Virus record (IMG/VR): IMGVR_UViG_3300013126_003015
Span: 1-45,729 of that record
DNA length: 45,729 bases
Strand: one strand, 5' to 3'
Origin: a virus
Part shown: in pieces, positions 1 to 8,323 of the stretch
Layout: the number at the start of each line of letters is the position of its first letter
Position numbering within the stretch: the first letter of the stretch is position 1
Notes under the pieces: model-generated
The model's input: the letters and a program-made list of their open reading frames with translations, nothing else
The model's database searches: none
What the model was told of the DNA's origin: nothing
Program-made: the position numbers and the translations under genes

Positions 1-246
1 ATTAAAATGGTTCATTAGACCATCTGACAATTGGTCAGCGTGACCAAAAATTTCTAGAGGGGCTTCTAAATATAGAAACCTATTAAGTTTGTTAGTGTCT
101 TCAAACTCAAAATGGTTGATTAAATCGAAACTAGTTACATCGTCATTAGTTATATCAATTTCTTTGATATACTTATTGTAAGTGTAAGCGAATTGTCCGA
201 TAAAATCACGTAATACCTCGTTCAAACAGACTCCAATAACAGCCAT
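1..246 (-). CDS. Unknown protein, 3' part outside window
   Basis: An open frame reads leftward from ATG at 246 to the window edge, giving at least 82 residues beginning MAVIGVCLNEVLRDF and ending in the visible part with DQLSDGLMNHFN. It has no stop in the window. The composition (acidic, few low-complexity stretches) and the unbroken frame look like real coding sequence. I do not recognise a family. The upstream 245 bp lacks both promoter motifs found elsewhere in the window. The T-rich run just before the start (A-rich on the mRNA) is typical of starts here. Confidence 0.7.
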   Translation of the reverse strand, partial: MAVIGVCLNEVLRDFIGQFAYTYNKYIKEIDITNDDVTSFDLINHFEFEDTNKLNRFLYLEAPLEIFGHADQLSDGLMNHFN

Positions 247-294
247 AATTATTTTTTTTATTTTTTTTATTATCCTATGAACAATTATAGTTAA

Positions 295-432
295 TTGGAT
301 GGTAATAGTAAACATTTAATTAAAAATAAATTCAAAGAATATGAAAATAAAAGTGAATTTATTAAGGATAACAAAAAGATGTATAAATTTATTAGAGTTA
401 ATAAATTAACTAAAGAAATTTTTAAACAGTAG
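295..432 (+). pseudogene. Start-less ORF remnant
   Basis: The 245-bp gap between the first gene and phoH contains an open frame of 45 codons on the plus strand with no ATG near its beginning; the first usable codon after a stop is TTG at 295. The peptide is Lys-rich and ends KFIRVNKLTKEIFKQ, which has a natural-protein look rather than random AT-rich translation. Since plus-strand homing endonucleases interrupt minus-strand genes at two other places here, it may be the tail of a lost endonuclease. This is a weak inference; chance is possible. I see no other feature in 247-491. Confidence 0.25.
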
Positions 433-491
433 TTATCCCTATCTTCATAAAACAAATCTAAGGACTAATTATCTATAAGTAAAGCAAAGTT

Positions 492-1373
492 TTATATTTT
501 TTTAAAAAATGATAAAAATTTTTCAGTAAACGTTTTTTCCTTAAATGTTTTTGTTTTTGGAGGTTGCGGTTTAACTATTTTTACAGTTAATATTTTTTCA
601 TATTCTTTACGTTTTTTCATTCTATCGTAAATGTCTATAAAATAGCTAGTCAATCTATGTCTAACAACTTCTTTAGAATTAAACTCTACAACTGCAACAC
701 CTTCAATTGGTGTTTCTAAAACGTCTTTTACTATATCTTCTAATGCACTTTCAGATTCATCTTTTAAGTCAATCTGACCAGTATCACCCAACACAATAAT
801 TTTAGTGTTTTCAGAGAACCTAGTTAAAAACGTTTTAGAGTGCTTATGTCTTACGTTTTGGTACTCATCCATAATAATGATACAGTTAGAAAATGAACGT
901 CCACGTATTGACCCAAAAACTTCCATTTTGATATAACCAGCTTCCATTAATTTGTTTGTTAACTCTTCACCGATTAATTTATAGAAAGCATCAAAGTAAG
1001 ACATCATGATAAATTTAAGCTTGTCTTTTTCATCACCTGGTAATGTACCCAAGTCTTCACCTTTTAATTGTTCAATCGATTTGACTAATTTTATTTCACG
1101 ATAAATGTCTGGATTATTTTTAAGAAGTAGTAATGCTTCAGCAACACTTAATAATGTTTTACCAGTACCAGCTGGGCCAGTACAAAAAGTAACATCATTG
1201 TTTTTAATAGAAGTCGTTAATTTTTTTTGCGTCTCATTCTTATGTTTGATATCTATTTTTATTTGAGACAGTAAAACAGTTGGTCCTTTTAAGAAAGCTT
1301 CATCAACAGAGTCAGTTTTTCTTGTTCTAGTTGTTGTTCTAGTTGTTCTTGATGTAGTTGTTTTTTTATTCAT
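492..1373 (-). CDS. phoH: PhoH-like P-loop ATPase
   Basis: A 293-residue protein with a Walker A motif GPAGTGKT at residues 66-73, a Walker B motif IIIMDE at 165-170 and the sensor-like GDTGQ at 196-200. This order is the PhoH family pattern (ATPase domain related to superfamily I helicases). PhoH proteins are common in T4-related and marine phages; their role is not settled, with RNA-related and phosphate-stress roles proposed. The first 20 residues are almost only Thr, Arg, Lys and Ser, and the last 30 are Lys/Phe-rich, so the core has flexible ends. It has its own putative phage-type promoter at 1381-1393, in the short gap after the glycan cassette, so it is probably transcribed separately from it. 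Confidence 0.92.
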   Translation of the reverse strand: MNKKTTTSRTTRTTTRTRKTDSVDEAFLKGPTVLLSQIKIDIKHKNETQKKLTTSIKNNDVTFCTGPAGTGKTLLSVAEALLLLKNNPDIYREIKLVKSIEQLKGEDLGTLPGDEKDKLKFIMMSYFDAFYKLIGEELTNKLMEAGYIKMEVFGSIRGRSFSNCIIIMDEYQNVRHKHSKTFLTRFSENTKIIVLGDTGQIDLKDESESALEDIVKDVLETPIEGVAVVEFNSKEVVRHRLTSYFIDIYDRMKKRKEYEKILTVKIVKPQPPKTKTFKEKTFTEKFLSFFKKI

Positions 1374-1380
1374 ATATAAC

Positions 1381-1393
1381 TTTATTATAAATA
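1381..1393 (-). promoter_or_regulatory. Phage-type promoter motif for phoH
   Basis: On the minus strand this reads TATTTATAATAAA, ending 7 nt before the phoH ATG. It matches the motif found before seven other starts in this window. It contains a TATAAT box so close to the start codon that the transcript would be leaderless or nearly so. Activity is inferred from recurrence only. Confidence 0.6.
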
Positions 1394-1395
1394 TC

Positions 1396-2397
1396 TTATT
1401 GTAACAAGTTCTTTAAAATTTTAGATATTTTTTCAGCTGAATATCCATCACCATATGGTGAAACAACGTTGACTTTATAATTTAACAAATGGTGCTCAAA
1501 ATTTTTAATCAAATTTTTAGGTTCATCAATTAAAAAACTAGTTAACCCTAACGATTCTGGTCTTTCGGTTATTTTCCTACATACAAGACATTTTTTATTA
1601 AAAAAAGAACACTCTTCTTGAATACCACCGCTATCTGTTATAACTAATTTTGTTTTGATTAGCAGAGCCAATAATTCATGATGATTCATTGGTGGTACTA
1701 TAGTTACATGTGTCAAAATATCTTTATGTTTTTGCACATTTGGATTTGGGTGTATCGGTAAGATAAATTCTAAATCTTTATGTTTAATAGCTAATTTGTT
1801 TATTTCTTCAAACCATAAATCAATATTCTCATGGTTTTCTCTTCTGTGCATAGTAACCAATACTTTGTTATGGTATTCACATTCTTTTTTATATTCTACC
1901 AAATTGTCTAATACTGTATTTCCAACAACGTGTACTTGACCTAAAACTCTTTCTTTGAAAAGATTGTCAGCGTTTAAATTGGTTGGACAAAGGTGGATTT
2001 TAGCGATAGACGAAACGATTCTTCTATTATTTTCTTCTGGGTATGGGTTTTCATAATCATATGTCCTTAACCCAGCTTCTAAATGAATTACGTCTATTTT
2101 TCTATGCAATGCTGCTAGTGATAAACCAACAACTGATGTTGTATCTCCTTGAACCAATACATGTGTTATACCATCAAAAATAAATGAAGGGATATTCATT
2201 AAATTAGCAAGTACTGAATCCAATCTGTTATCAGACAATTCAGTCATTTCTAATTTGTAATCATATTCACCATTTGCTATATCTTTATGTTGTCCAGTAA
2301 AAAGAATTTTAAATGGAATTTCTTCTAATTCAAATTCTGTTATCAATGGTTTAATTTTGATATATTCTGGTCTTGTTCCGTATGTTAAAAGTATCAT
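1396..2397 (-). CDS. wecB: UDP-N-acetylglucosamine 2-epimerase
   Basis: A 333-residue protein with the family's signatures in order: GTRPEYIKIKPLI near the N terminus, LEAGLRT at 106-112, PEENNRR at 120-126, HRREN at 184-188 and TDSGGIQEE at 254-262. The non-hydrolysing family converts UDP-GlcNAc to UDP-ManNAc, a precursor of bacterial surface polysaccharides and of acidic sugars. It is somewhat shorter than cellular WecB (about 375 residues), mostly through short loops, but no catalytic segment appears lost. It is the last gene of the leftward glycan cassette and follows the GDPD-like gene by 17 bp. It could supply an N-acetylmannosamine-type sugar nucleotide to the glycosyltransferases upstream. 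Confidence 0.93.
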   Translation of the reverse strand: MILLTYGTRPEYIKIKPLITEFELEEIPFKILFTGQHKDIANGEYDYKLEMTELSDNRLDSVLANLMNIPSFIFDGITHVLVQGDTTSVVGLSLAALHRKIDVIHLEAGLRTYDYENPYPEENNRRIVSSIAKIHLCPTNLNADNLFKERVLGQVHVVGNTVLDNLVEYKKECEYHNKVLVTMHRRENHENIDLWFEEINKLAIKHKDLEFILPIHPNPNVQKHKDILTHVTIVPPMNHHELLALLIKTKLVITDSGGIQEECSFFNKKCLVCRKITERPESLGLTSFLIDEPKNLIKNFEHHLLNYKVNVVSPYGDGYSAEKISKILKNLLQ

Positions 2398-2414
2398 ATT
2401 TTATTTTTAATTTA

Positions 2415-2864
2415 CTAATTTTTTCTGTATTTGTCAACAAAATCACTACAAACACCAATAGCATTTGAAATATCATCGTCATTTAATTCTGGCATAACAG
2501 CTATACTATTTCTAATTGGTTGTTTATTAGGGAAAGCCCATATGTAATTAAAACTAGTTAGTGTTACAGTATCATTTTCATGCCAAAAATAATTAAATGG
2601 TAATGTATCAAAATTAGCATTAAAGAATTCTATTGCTTCTATATTTTTGCAGTGAATCCATAACTTTGAATTTCTATCTACTAACCATTTAGTGTCGATA
2701 CCGTATTGTGGTTCATCATGACCCAACCATAAAATATTATCTTTGTACCAAACATCAATTTCAACATCATAACCTTTAGTTATAGCCAAATCAATATAAG
2801 TAGGTTCATTTTCCCATGATTCAAGTCTGCCATTTACGTTTCCTCTATGTGCTATTAATTTCAT
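2415..2864 (-). CDS. GDPD/PI-PLC-like phosphodiesterase-fold protein
   Basis: A 149-residue protein with the pattern of a short glycerophosphodiester phosphodiesterase-like barrel: HRG at 6-8, an E-N-E-P element at 18-21, EIDVW at 35-39 and GHD at 48-50. These match the metal-binding and catalytic His/Glu/Asp positions in order. At about 150 residues it is much shorter than cellular GDPDs (about 250), so it may lack the C-terminal half of the barrel or act on another phosphodiester. Its ATG shares one base with the stop of the upstream fusion gene (TAATG), so the two are translationally coupled within the sugar cassette. The substrate is not deducible; it may remove or trim a polyol-phosphate or sugar-phosphate group. 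Confidence 0.65.
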   Translation of the reverse strand: MKLIAHRGNVNGRLESWENEPTYIDLAITKGYDVEIDVWYKDNILWLGHDEPQYGIDTKWLVDRNSKLWIHCKNIEAIEFFNANFDTLPFNYFWHENDTVTLTSFNYIWAFPNKQPIRNSIAVMPELNDDDISNAIGVCSDFVDKYRKN

Positions 2865-4237
2865 TATTTATTATATTTTTCTAAGAAATAATTTAAATCT
2901 TCTGGTGTACCAATACCCCACATTTTTTCGATGTTAAAAGTCCTTATTTTTTTACAATCAGCAACTGCTTCATTGAATACTGGACAAACATAAAATTCAT
3001 TATTAACCCTAATGTTTTTATTAATCATTTGTTCAGCATATTTAACATAATCCGAACCGTGTTTCCAATAGTAAACCCCAACGGTTGCAATATCTGAAAT
3101 AGGGTTTTTCTCAGCAACTTCAGTGACAAAACCGTTATTATCTATTTTAGCAAAAGACCATTTAGGGTGTGTTGATGAAAAAGTAACTATACCACCATCG
3201 GCATTAGTTTCATTCATTTTATACATAAATTCATTAGAATCCCATTCAATAAATTGGTCTGAATTAGCCATGATTAATGGTTGTTCGTTATTGATGAATT
3301 CTTTAGCTAACAATGTAGTACACGCTGCACCTTCAGTTAACCCATCAACTTCAACTATAGTACAATTTGGTGATATTAAATTTAAAAGAGTGTCTAAATT
3401 ATATTTTTCTCTATGTGATTTTTGCACGATGTAAATAAAGTTAGCCTCTAAATTTAAATTTTCACTAACGACTTTAATCATTGGTTCTCCGTTCACATCT
3501 ATTAAAGGTTTTGGAAAAGTATAACCAGCTTTTTCAAATCTAGACCCAGCTCCAGCCATTGGGATTAATACATTTAATTTATTATCAACCCATTTTGGTG
3601 TTTTCATAGTTTTATTATTTTTTATTTCGTTTAATTTATTATTTATATTTTCATACGTAACATTTTTAGGTGATAATACTCTTAATACGTGTGATTTACT
3701 TCTAGCAGCTGCTAATAACCCATGTGGGGAATCTTCAATTATTAATGTTTCCTCTGGTAATACACCAATACTAGAAATCGCTTTCCAATACATTTCTGGG
3801 TGTGGTTTACTATTCTTAACATCTTCATTTGAAATAATTAAATCGAAATATTCTATAATACCTAATTTAGATAAAACAGTTAAAACAGTTTTTCTAATAG
3901 AATTAGAACAACAAGCTATTTTATACCCATCATTAACTAATTTATTAAAAATCATTTGTAAATCAGTTGATTGCGTTATAGACTGTAACATTTTTAGTGT
4001 TAATCTTTGTTTTTCATCCCATATTAATTTATGTTTATCATTTGGTAAACCACGTTCTTTTGTTAGTATATCTAATTTTTGATTTGTTTTTAACCCATCA
4101 AAAATACTTAAATGGTCTTCCCAGTTAATAACAAATTTTTCATCAACCATTTTTAAACTTTTGTTTAATGTTTCGTAATGAATATTTTTGGCTTCAATCA
4201 AAACACCATCTAAATCGAATATAATTAATTTAACCAT
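2864..4237 (-). CDS. HAD phosphatase / sugar nucleotidyltransferase fusion
   Basis: A 457-residue two-domain protein. Residues 1-210 are a HAD hydrolase: DLDGV at 8-12 (nucleophile D8, acid D10), SNS at 111-113, K144 in the SKPHP segment, and EDSPHG at 168-173. From about 221 a second domain starts with VLIPMAGAGSRF and PKPLIDVNGEP, the nucleotide- and sugar-phosphate-binding signature of NTP transferases that make sugar nucleotides. One chain could thus dephosphorylate a sugar phosphate and activate a sugar 1-phosphate, as adjacent enzymes do in heptose and related pathways; the exact sugar is unknown. An internal ATG at the junction (residue 211) would give the transferase alone. The 5' end overlaps the FkbM gene by 8 bp. 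Confidence 0.88.
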   Translation of the reverse strand: MVKLIIFDLDGVLIEAKNIHYETLNKSLKMVDEKFVINWEDHLSIFDGLKTNQKLDILTKERGLPNDKHKLIWDEKQRLTLKMLQSITQSTDLQMIFNKLVNDGYKIACCSNSIRKTVLTVLSKLGIIEYFDLIISNEDVKNSKPHPEMYWKAISSIGVLPEETLIIEDSPHGLLAAARSKSHVLRVLSPKNVTYENINNKLNEIKNNKTMKTPKWVDNKLNVLIPMAGAGSRFEKAGYTFPKPLIDVNGEPMIKVVSENLNLEANFIYIVQKSHREKYNLDTLLNLISPNCTIVEVDGLTEGAACTTLLAKEFINNEQPLIMANSDQFIEWDSNEFMYKMNETNADGGIVTFSSTHPKWSFAKIDNNGFVTEVAEKNPISDIATVGVYYWKHGSDYVKYAEQMINKNIRVNNEFYVCPVFNEAVADCKKIRTFNIEKMWGIGTPEDLNYFLEKYNK

Positions 4238-4964
4238 GTATTAAATTTTTGTTCATATAAACAACATCCATTTCAGTCATTGAGGGTTCAGTTAATTCAT
4301 TTATAGATATAAAATTTGTTAACTTTTCTTCTAATTGTATTTTAGATGTTGAATTTTCGTATAATTCTTGAATACCTATTTCAGTTGCTATAATTTTAAC
4401 ATTAGTTAAATAATCACCTAAACTATCTAAAACTATTTTTTCAGCACCTTGTACGTCCATCCAAATTAAATCAACATGATTAATCTCCTTTTCTTTTAAC
4501 CAATCACTTAATAATATACAATCAACTTCAGTCTCTTTTTGTAACCATTGTGAAGACCTCCAATGATTTGTAGTTTTTAGCAAAGAACTAGCCCCAACAT
4601 TACCATTAATTACCTCATAAAAAATAGTTTTACCGTTATAGCTATTTATTGCGTATGGATATGCTTCAATTTTATCAATATTATTAACGTTTTTAACTGT
4701 AAATTCGTAATTATGTTGTACTGGCTCAAAAGCGTATATTTTAGCGTGTGGAAACCATCTATTTAATTCTAAACTTTGACAACCATCTCTAGAACCAATA
4801 TCCAATATTACTTTTATTTCATTGAAGTCTATTTTATCTTTTATTGATTCAATTAAACTTGTAGTCCATAAAGGACATTTACCATTTAAATCAATAAAGG
4901 CACCGTTTTTTAATTCATCTTCAGTAAAAGCGTTTTTTATAAATTTTTCATTATTAATCATCAT
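4230..4964 (-). CDS. FkbM-family methyltransferase
   Basis: A 244-residue SAM-dependent methyltransferase of the FkbM type: SAM-binding LDIGSRDG at 54-61, the acidic FEP segment at 79-81, and the diagnostic DVQGAE at 170-175. FkbM enzymes O-methylate sugars or polyketides; in surface polysaccharide clusters they cap or decorate glycans. It overlaps both neighbours by a few bases, which places it in the same operon as the epimerases and transferases. A second, diverged FkbM gene lies at 7711-8319, so two different positions or sugars may be methylated. Confidence 0.88.
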   Translation of the reverse strand: MMINNEKFIKNAFTEDELKNGAFIDLNGKCPLWTTSLIESIKDKIDFNEIKVILDIGSRDGCQSLELNRWFPHAKIYAFEPVQHNYEFTVKNVNNIDKIEAYPYAINSYNGKTIFYEVINGNVGASSLLKTTNHWRSSQWLQKETEVDCILLSDWLKEKEINHVDLIWMDVQGAEKIVLDSLGDYLTNVKIIATEIGIQELYENSTSKIQLEEKLTNFISINELTEPSMTEMDVVYMNKNLIHG

Positions 4965-5563
4965 AAAATCATTTTAGTAGTGTAAACCAAATCATTATTA
5001 TATTTAGATAAAAATACATTATATTTAACCCAAAAAATTTCATTATTATCAGATAAATCATTCAAAATAAAATTAAAATTAATTTTATTTTTATTAAGAA
5101 TATTATCAGTTGTTATTCGTTCAGAAAAAGGACCATGTATTGTTGGTATGTCCCATGCCAAAGCCACTTCATTTATTGGCCCTTCAACAAAATAATCAAC
5201 AAAATATTTACCATCATTATGCCAAGCTAAAAAATTAAGATGGTTTTTTTTAAATAAGCTAACTAATGAACGACTATTATTTGGTATTAAGTCACTTCTC
5301 CATTTTAAAACTCTTTCAAAACCTAATTCCTTAGCTTTATTTATACCTTCTAGTGTTGATTTTTTCTGTAGTGCGATATTTTGTACACCTAGTTCTTTTG
5401 GTTGTTCATTAAAAATTACAATATCGTCTTTATTAAATTTTTCTTCATTACCAACCCATGTTGACCATATTATTGTATAGTCTTTCCAAGCTGTTTTAAG
5501 TTCTTCAATATTACTAGCTGGACCTTGTATTATTATCGCTAAATTATTTTCTGACATTATCAA
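4961..5563 (-). CDS. WavE-like polysaccharide synthesis protein
   Basis: A 200-residue protein that begins with AIIIQGP followed by a TIIWSTW segment, a pattern of the WavE lipopolysaccharide-synthesis family, which is thought to be glycosyltransferase-like. A KWRSDL segment in the middle may be a metal/nucleotide-binding acidic motif. WavE proteins are longer (about 300 residues), so this is a short version. It overlaps the FkbM gene by 4 bp and the epimerase gene by 20 bp. Two close starts (M1 and M3) are possible. The family assignment is from short motifs only. Confidence 0.6.
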   Translation of the reverse strand: MIMSENNLAIIIQGPASNIEELKTAWKDYTIIWSTWVGNEEKFNKDDIVIFNEQPKELGVQNIALQKKSTLEGINKAKELGFERVLKWRSDLIPNNSRSLVSLFKKNHLNFLAWHNDGKYFVDYFVEGPINEVALAWDIPTIHGPFSERITTDNILNKNKINFNFILNDLSDNNEIFWVKYNVFLSKYNNDLVYTTKMIL

Positions 5564-6665
5564 TCCAATTAAATGTTTCTTTTAAACCTTCAAATAATGG
5601 TTTATTAACAGACCAACCAATTTTTTCATGATATAGTTTGTTATCTGAATTCCTACCTTTAACACCAGTTGGACATTTATGACCATATTTCTTTATAAAT
5701 TCATCACCATAAATGTTTTTTATTGTAATATTTTTACCACTTAAATCGATAGCCATTTGTGCTAATTGATTAATTGTTACCATCTCTTCAGAACCTATAT
5801 TAACTGGTCCAGTAAAATCACTGTCCATAAGTCTTAAAACGGCTTCTACACATTCATCAATGTATAGAAATGAACGTGTTTGTGAACCATCACCCCATAC
5901 TTCTAAAATACCACCATCTGGTGTTTCAGCAGCTTTTCTACACATAGCTGCTGGTGCTTTCTCTTTACCACCTTTCCATGTACCTTGTGGTCCAAAAATG
6001 TTGTGGAATCTAGCAATCCTAACATCTAACCCATAATTTCTCATGAATGACAAATAAAGTCGTTCACTAAATAATTTTTCCCAACCATATTCTGAATCTG
6101 GATTAGCTGGGTATGCAGAAGATTCTTCACAATTTGGGTTATTAGGGTCTAATTGATTATGTTCTGGGTACATACAAGCTGAAGACGAGTAAAACACTTT
6201 TTTAATACTCATGCGAGTTGCTTCTTTTACTATATTTAAATTAACCAACGCTGAATTGTGCATAACATCAGCATCATGTTCTCCAGTAAAAATATAACCA
6301 GCACCACCCATGTCGGCAGCTAATTGATAAACCTCATCAAATGAGTTAATTTTATCATCTAAACTTATTTGATTTGGAGCAAACATAATCCTAGACACAA
6401 GCATTGGGTCTCTCAAATCACCTACTATAAATTCATGACAAATTTCATCATGGTTAAAATATTCATGTTCTTTGATGTCAACAATTCTAACCCAATGACC
6501 TTCATTTTTTAATCTTTTTGCTAAGTGACCACCGATGAAACCGCCACCACCTAATACTAATATTTTTTTCATCTTATTCTGATTTAATTGATTTTCAACA
6601 AATTCATCTATATTAGAGTCACCGTAATGGTCTAACCAATCTAAAATAATGTTATTTTTTTTCAT
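5544..6665 (-). CDS. GDP-mannose 3,5-epimerase-like SDR epimerase
   Basis: A 373-residue extended short-chain dehydrogenase: NAD-binding GGGGFIGG at 39-46, SSSACMYP at 160-167 and the catalytic Y193xxxK197. The run ADMGGAGYIF at 117-126 followed by a conserved His/Asn stretch is characteristic of GDP-mannose 3,5-epimerase, which makes GDP-L-galactose or GDP-gulose; other GDP-sugar epimerases remain possible. The fold starts at residue 33, so the first 31 residues (with WLDHYGD) are an extension not expected for the family. ATG at 6572 would give the canonical N terminus. The same frame is also open upstream of 6665 back to a TAA at 6708, suggesting the extension was taken from a broken upstream gene. 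Confidence 0.88.
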   Translation of the reverse strand: MKKNNIILDWLDHYGDSNIDEFVENQLNQNKMKKILVLGGGGFIGGHLAKRLKNEGHWVRIVDIKEHEYFNHDEICHEFIVGDLRDPMLVSRIMFAPNQISLDDKINSFDEVYQLAADMGGAGYIFTGEHDADVMHNSALVNLNIVKEATRMSIKKVFYSSSACMYPEHNQLDPNNPNCEESSAYPANPDSEYGWEKLFSERLYLSFMRNYGLDVRIARFHNIFGPQGTWKGGKEKAPAAMCRKAAETPDGGILEVWGDGSQTRSFLYIDECVEAVLRLMDSDFTGPVNIGSEEMVTINQLAQMAIDLSGKNITIKNIYGDEFIKKYGHKCPTGVKGRNSDNKLYHEKIGWSVNKPLFEGLKETFNWIDNVRK

Positions 6666-6707
6666 CTTAACTAAATTGTTTTTATATAAATCAAAATACT
6701 CTAAAGC

Positions 6708-6945
6708 TTATTTTGGTATTATTTTATCAAAAGATACTAAATTTTCTATTAATTGTAAAGTATTTCGATAACCAATGATTTCTTTTTCCCAAATCAATAA
6801 GGATATGTTTTTGTCCATCATGTTTAATTAAATTTTGTTCGTTGTACCCTAAATGTATTACAATATTATTATCTGAATGAAATTCTTCTAAATGGAATTT
6901 ATTTAACGGGTCTTCCGCAAAAAGCTTACTATTATATAAAATCAT
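6708..6945 (-). pseudogene. Small broken or frameshifted gene in glycan cassette
   Basis: Two overlapping frames cover this stretch. The first runs from ATG 6945 to a stop at 6727 (72 residues, beginning MILYNSKLFAEDPLNKFHLE). The second runs from ATG 6821 to a stop at 6708 (37 residues, with LLIWEKEIIGYRNTLQLIEN). The second frame looks coding to its end and, beyond its TAA, stays in frame with the N-terminal extension of the epimerase. The simplest reading is one older gene with a frameshift near 6795-6820 and a later stop, fused loosely to the next gene. It could instead be two tiny overlapping genes. No family is recognised. The 5' end overlaps the 6932-7705 gene by 14 bp. Confidence 0.5.
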
Positions 6946-7705
6946 TTTTTAATAGATATTTAGCCCTAATAATACATTCACCTTTATTATCAAACAAATG
7001 GTCAACGTAATTATATGTTTCAATTACATTATAATTATGTTTATGAAAAACCCAATTATTAGCGGTTTGTTCACAACAATGGTATATTTTTGAGTCAACA
7101 TCAGTAACGTCTGAAATATCAACATTAATCATTTCTTCCATTGTTCGTTTAGCTTCTTCAATCTCATAGTTTACTGGTAATCCAAATAGTCCTAAGTTAT
7201 AAATTTTAAAATCAGTTGTTTTTAAAACATGGTCACATATTTTAATCTCACCCCATCTTAAATCTCCATTTTTAACTATTCTCTCATATTTCCAAACTAA
7301 TACAGAATTCTCATCAAAAATAGGTAATTCAGAATTAAAGATTAAATCATTATCTATTTTTATCGTATATTCACTATCCGATTTTGCAAAATTTATAAAA
7401 TCATTTAAAACTGTAAAACTATATTTTAAATTATTATCATATTTTTTTAAATTTTCTGAATAATCGATAATTTTTATTCTATCAATATCTATATTATATT
7501 TTAATAACTTTTCTCTCATTTTATCTACCTCATCAGTATATAAATGTAATATAGCATTTTTATTTTTATCGATAAATGTAGCATATGACGCTGCTGAATA
7601 ATCTAAAATGAACTCATCATTCTTATAAACGTCATAAGACCATTTCCTACCAATTTCAGACATTTTATCTAAATTGTATTTATAATTTAACGCAATAAAT
7701 TTCAT
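6932..7705 (-). CDS. Putative glycosyltransferase
   Basis: A 257-residue protein beginning MKFIALNYKYNLDKM. It has an alternating hydrophobic pattern and a YTIKIDNDLIF segment in the middle that resembles the DxD metal-binding motif at the end of the GT-A Rossmann half. A later NLGLFGLPVNYEI stretch and an EQTANNWVFHKHNY segment resemble the acceptor half of such enzymes. The family is not certain. Its position between two genes of sugar modification, with 14-bp and 5-bp junctions, supports a role in the same glycan pathway. Confidence 0.55.
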   Translation of the reverse strand: MKFIALNYKYNLDKMSEIGRKWSYDVYKNDEFILDYSAASYATFIDKNKNAILHLYTDEVDKMREKLLKYNIDIDRIKIIDYSENLKKYDNNLKYSFTVLNDFINFAKSDSEYTIKIDNDLIFNSELPIFDENSVLVWKYERIVKNGDLRWGEIKICDHVLKTTDFKIYNLGLFGLPVNYEIEEAKRTMEEMINVDISDVTDVDSKIYHCCEQTANNWVFHKHNYNVIETYNYVDHLFDNKGECIIRAKYLLKNDFI

Positions 7706-7710
7706 ATTTT

Positions 7711-8319
7711 TTAATTTTTAACAAATAACCCATCACCCCATGAAACACCAGCCCAATTTTCTTCAACTAATGTAAACCCATATTTTGATAAATAATTTTT
7801 TATTGTATCTATTGTTGTAGCACCAATGTAATCTAGTTGTTTAATAGGTGTTTCTCTATTTATTTCACATAAAATATAATCAATATCATTTAAAAGATTT
7901 TCAGAACCTTTTAAGACCTCAAATTCATATCCTTGCACATCAATATTTAAAAAATTGTATCCAGTAAAATTAAAATCGTCTAAACGTTTCATTTCGACAA
8001 TCTCTTTTTCACTGAAAATAACGTTTGAATAATTTGAGCTAGGTTCTAATATTGACGAGCACCCAAAAGCGTCAGCTTCCTCAATATACATTTCAATTAA
8101 TTTATTTTCATTACCTAATGCGTAATTAAATATTTTAGCATCTGTAACTCTTTCTTTTAAAATATTAAAAGTTTTTTTCACTGGTTCAAAATAAATTATA
8201 TCATTAATCCCTAAATCTTTATAAGTGTTATGTTCCTCACCAAAATGAGCTCCAACATGAATTACACCAGTTATATTCATGTTATATTTATTTTTTAATT
8301 CTTTTAAATCTAATATCAT
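7711..8319 (-). CDS. FkbM-family methyltransferase (second copy)
   Basis: A 202-residue SAM-dependent methyltransferase: GVIHVGAHFG at 18-27, YFEP at 43-46 and the family-diagnostic DVQGYE at 127-132 are all present. It is clearly a different paralogue from the one at 4230-4964, shorter and with a GAHxG rather than GSRDG glycine loop, so it is probably not a recent duplication. The likely role is O-methylation of a sugar on the glycan made by this cassette. It sits 5 bp downstream of the 8324-9016 gene in the same operon. Confidence 0.88.
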   Translation of the reverse strand: MILDLKELKNKYNMNITGVIHVGAHFGEEHNTYKDLGINDIIYFEPVKKTFNILKERVTDAKIFNYALGNENKLIEMYIEEADAFGCSSILEPSSNYSNVIFSEKEIVEMKRLDDFNFTGYNFLNIDVQGYEFEVLKGSENLLNDIDYILCEINRETPIKQLDYIGATTIDTIKNYLSKYGFTLVEENWAGVSWGDGLFVKN

Positions 8320-8323
8320 AATT

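Noticed and set aside
3123-3434. 103-codon open frame on the plus strand
   Set aside because: It lies entirely inside and antisense to the HAD/NTP-transferase coding sequence; its composition follows the complementary codons. The same holds for other short antisense frames, for example 17668-17994, 21724-22050 and 28750-29025.
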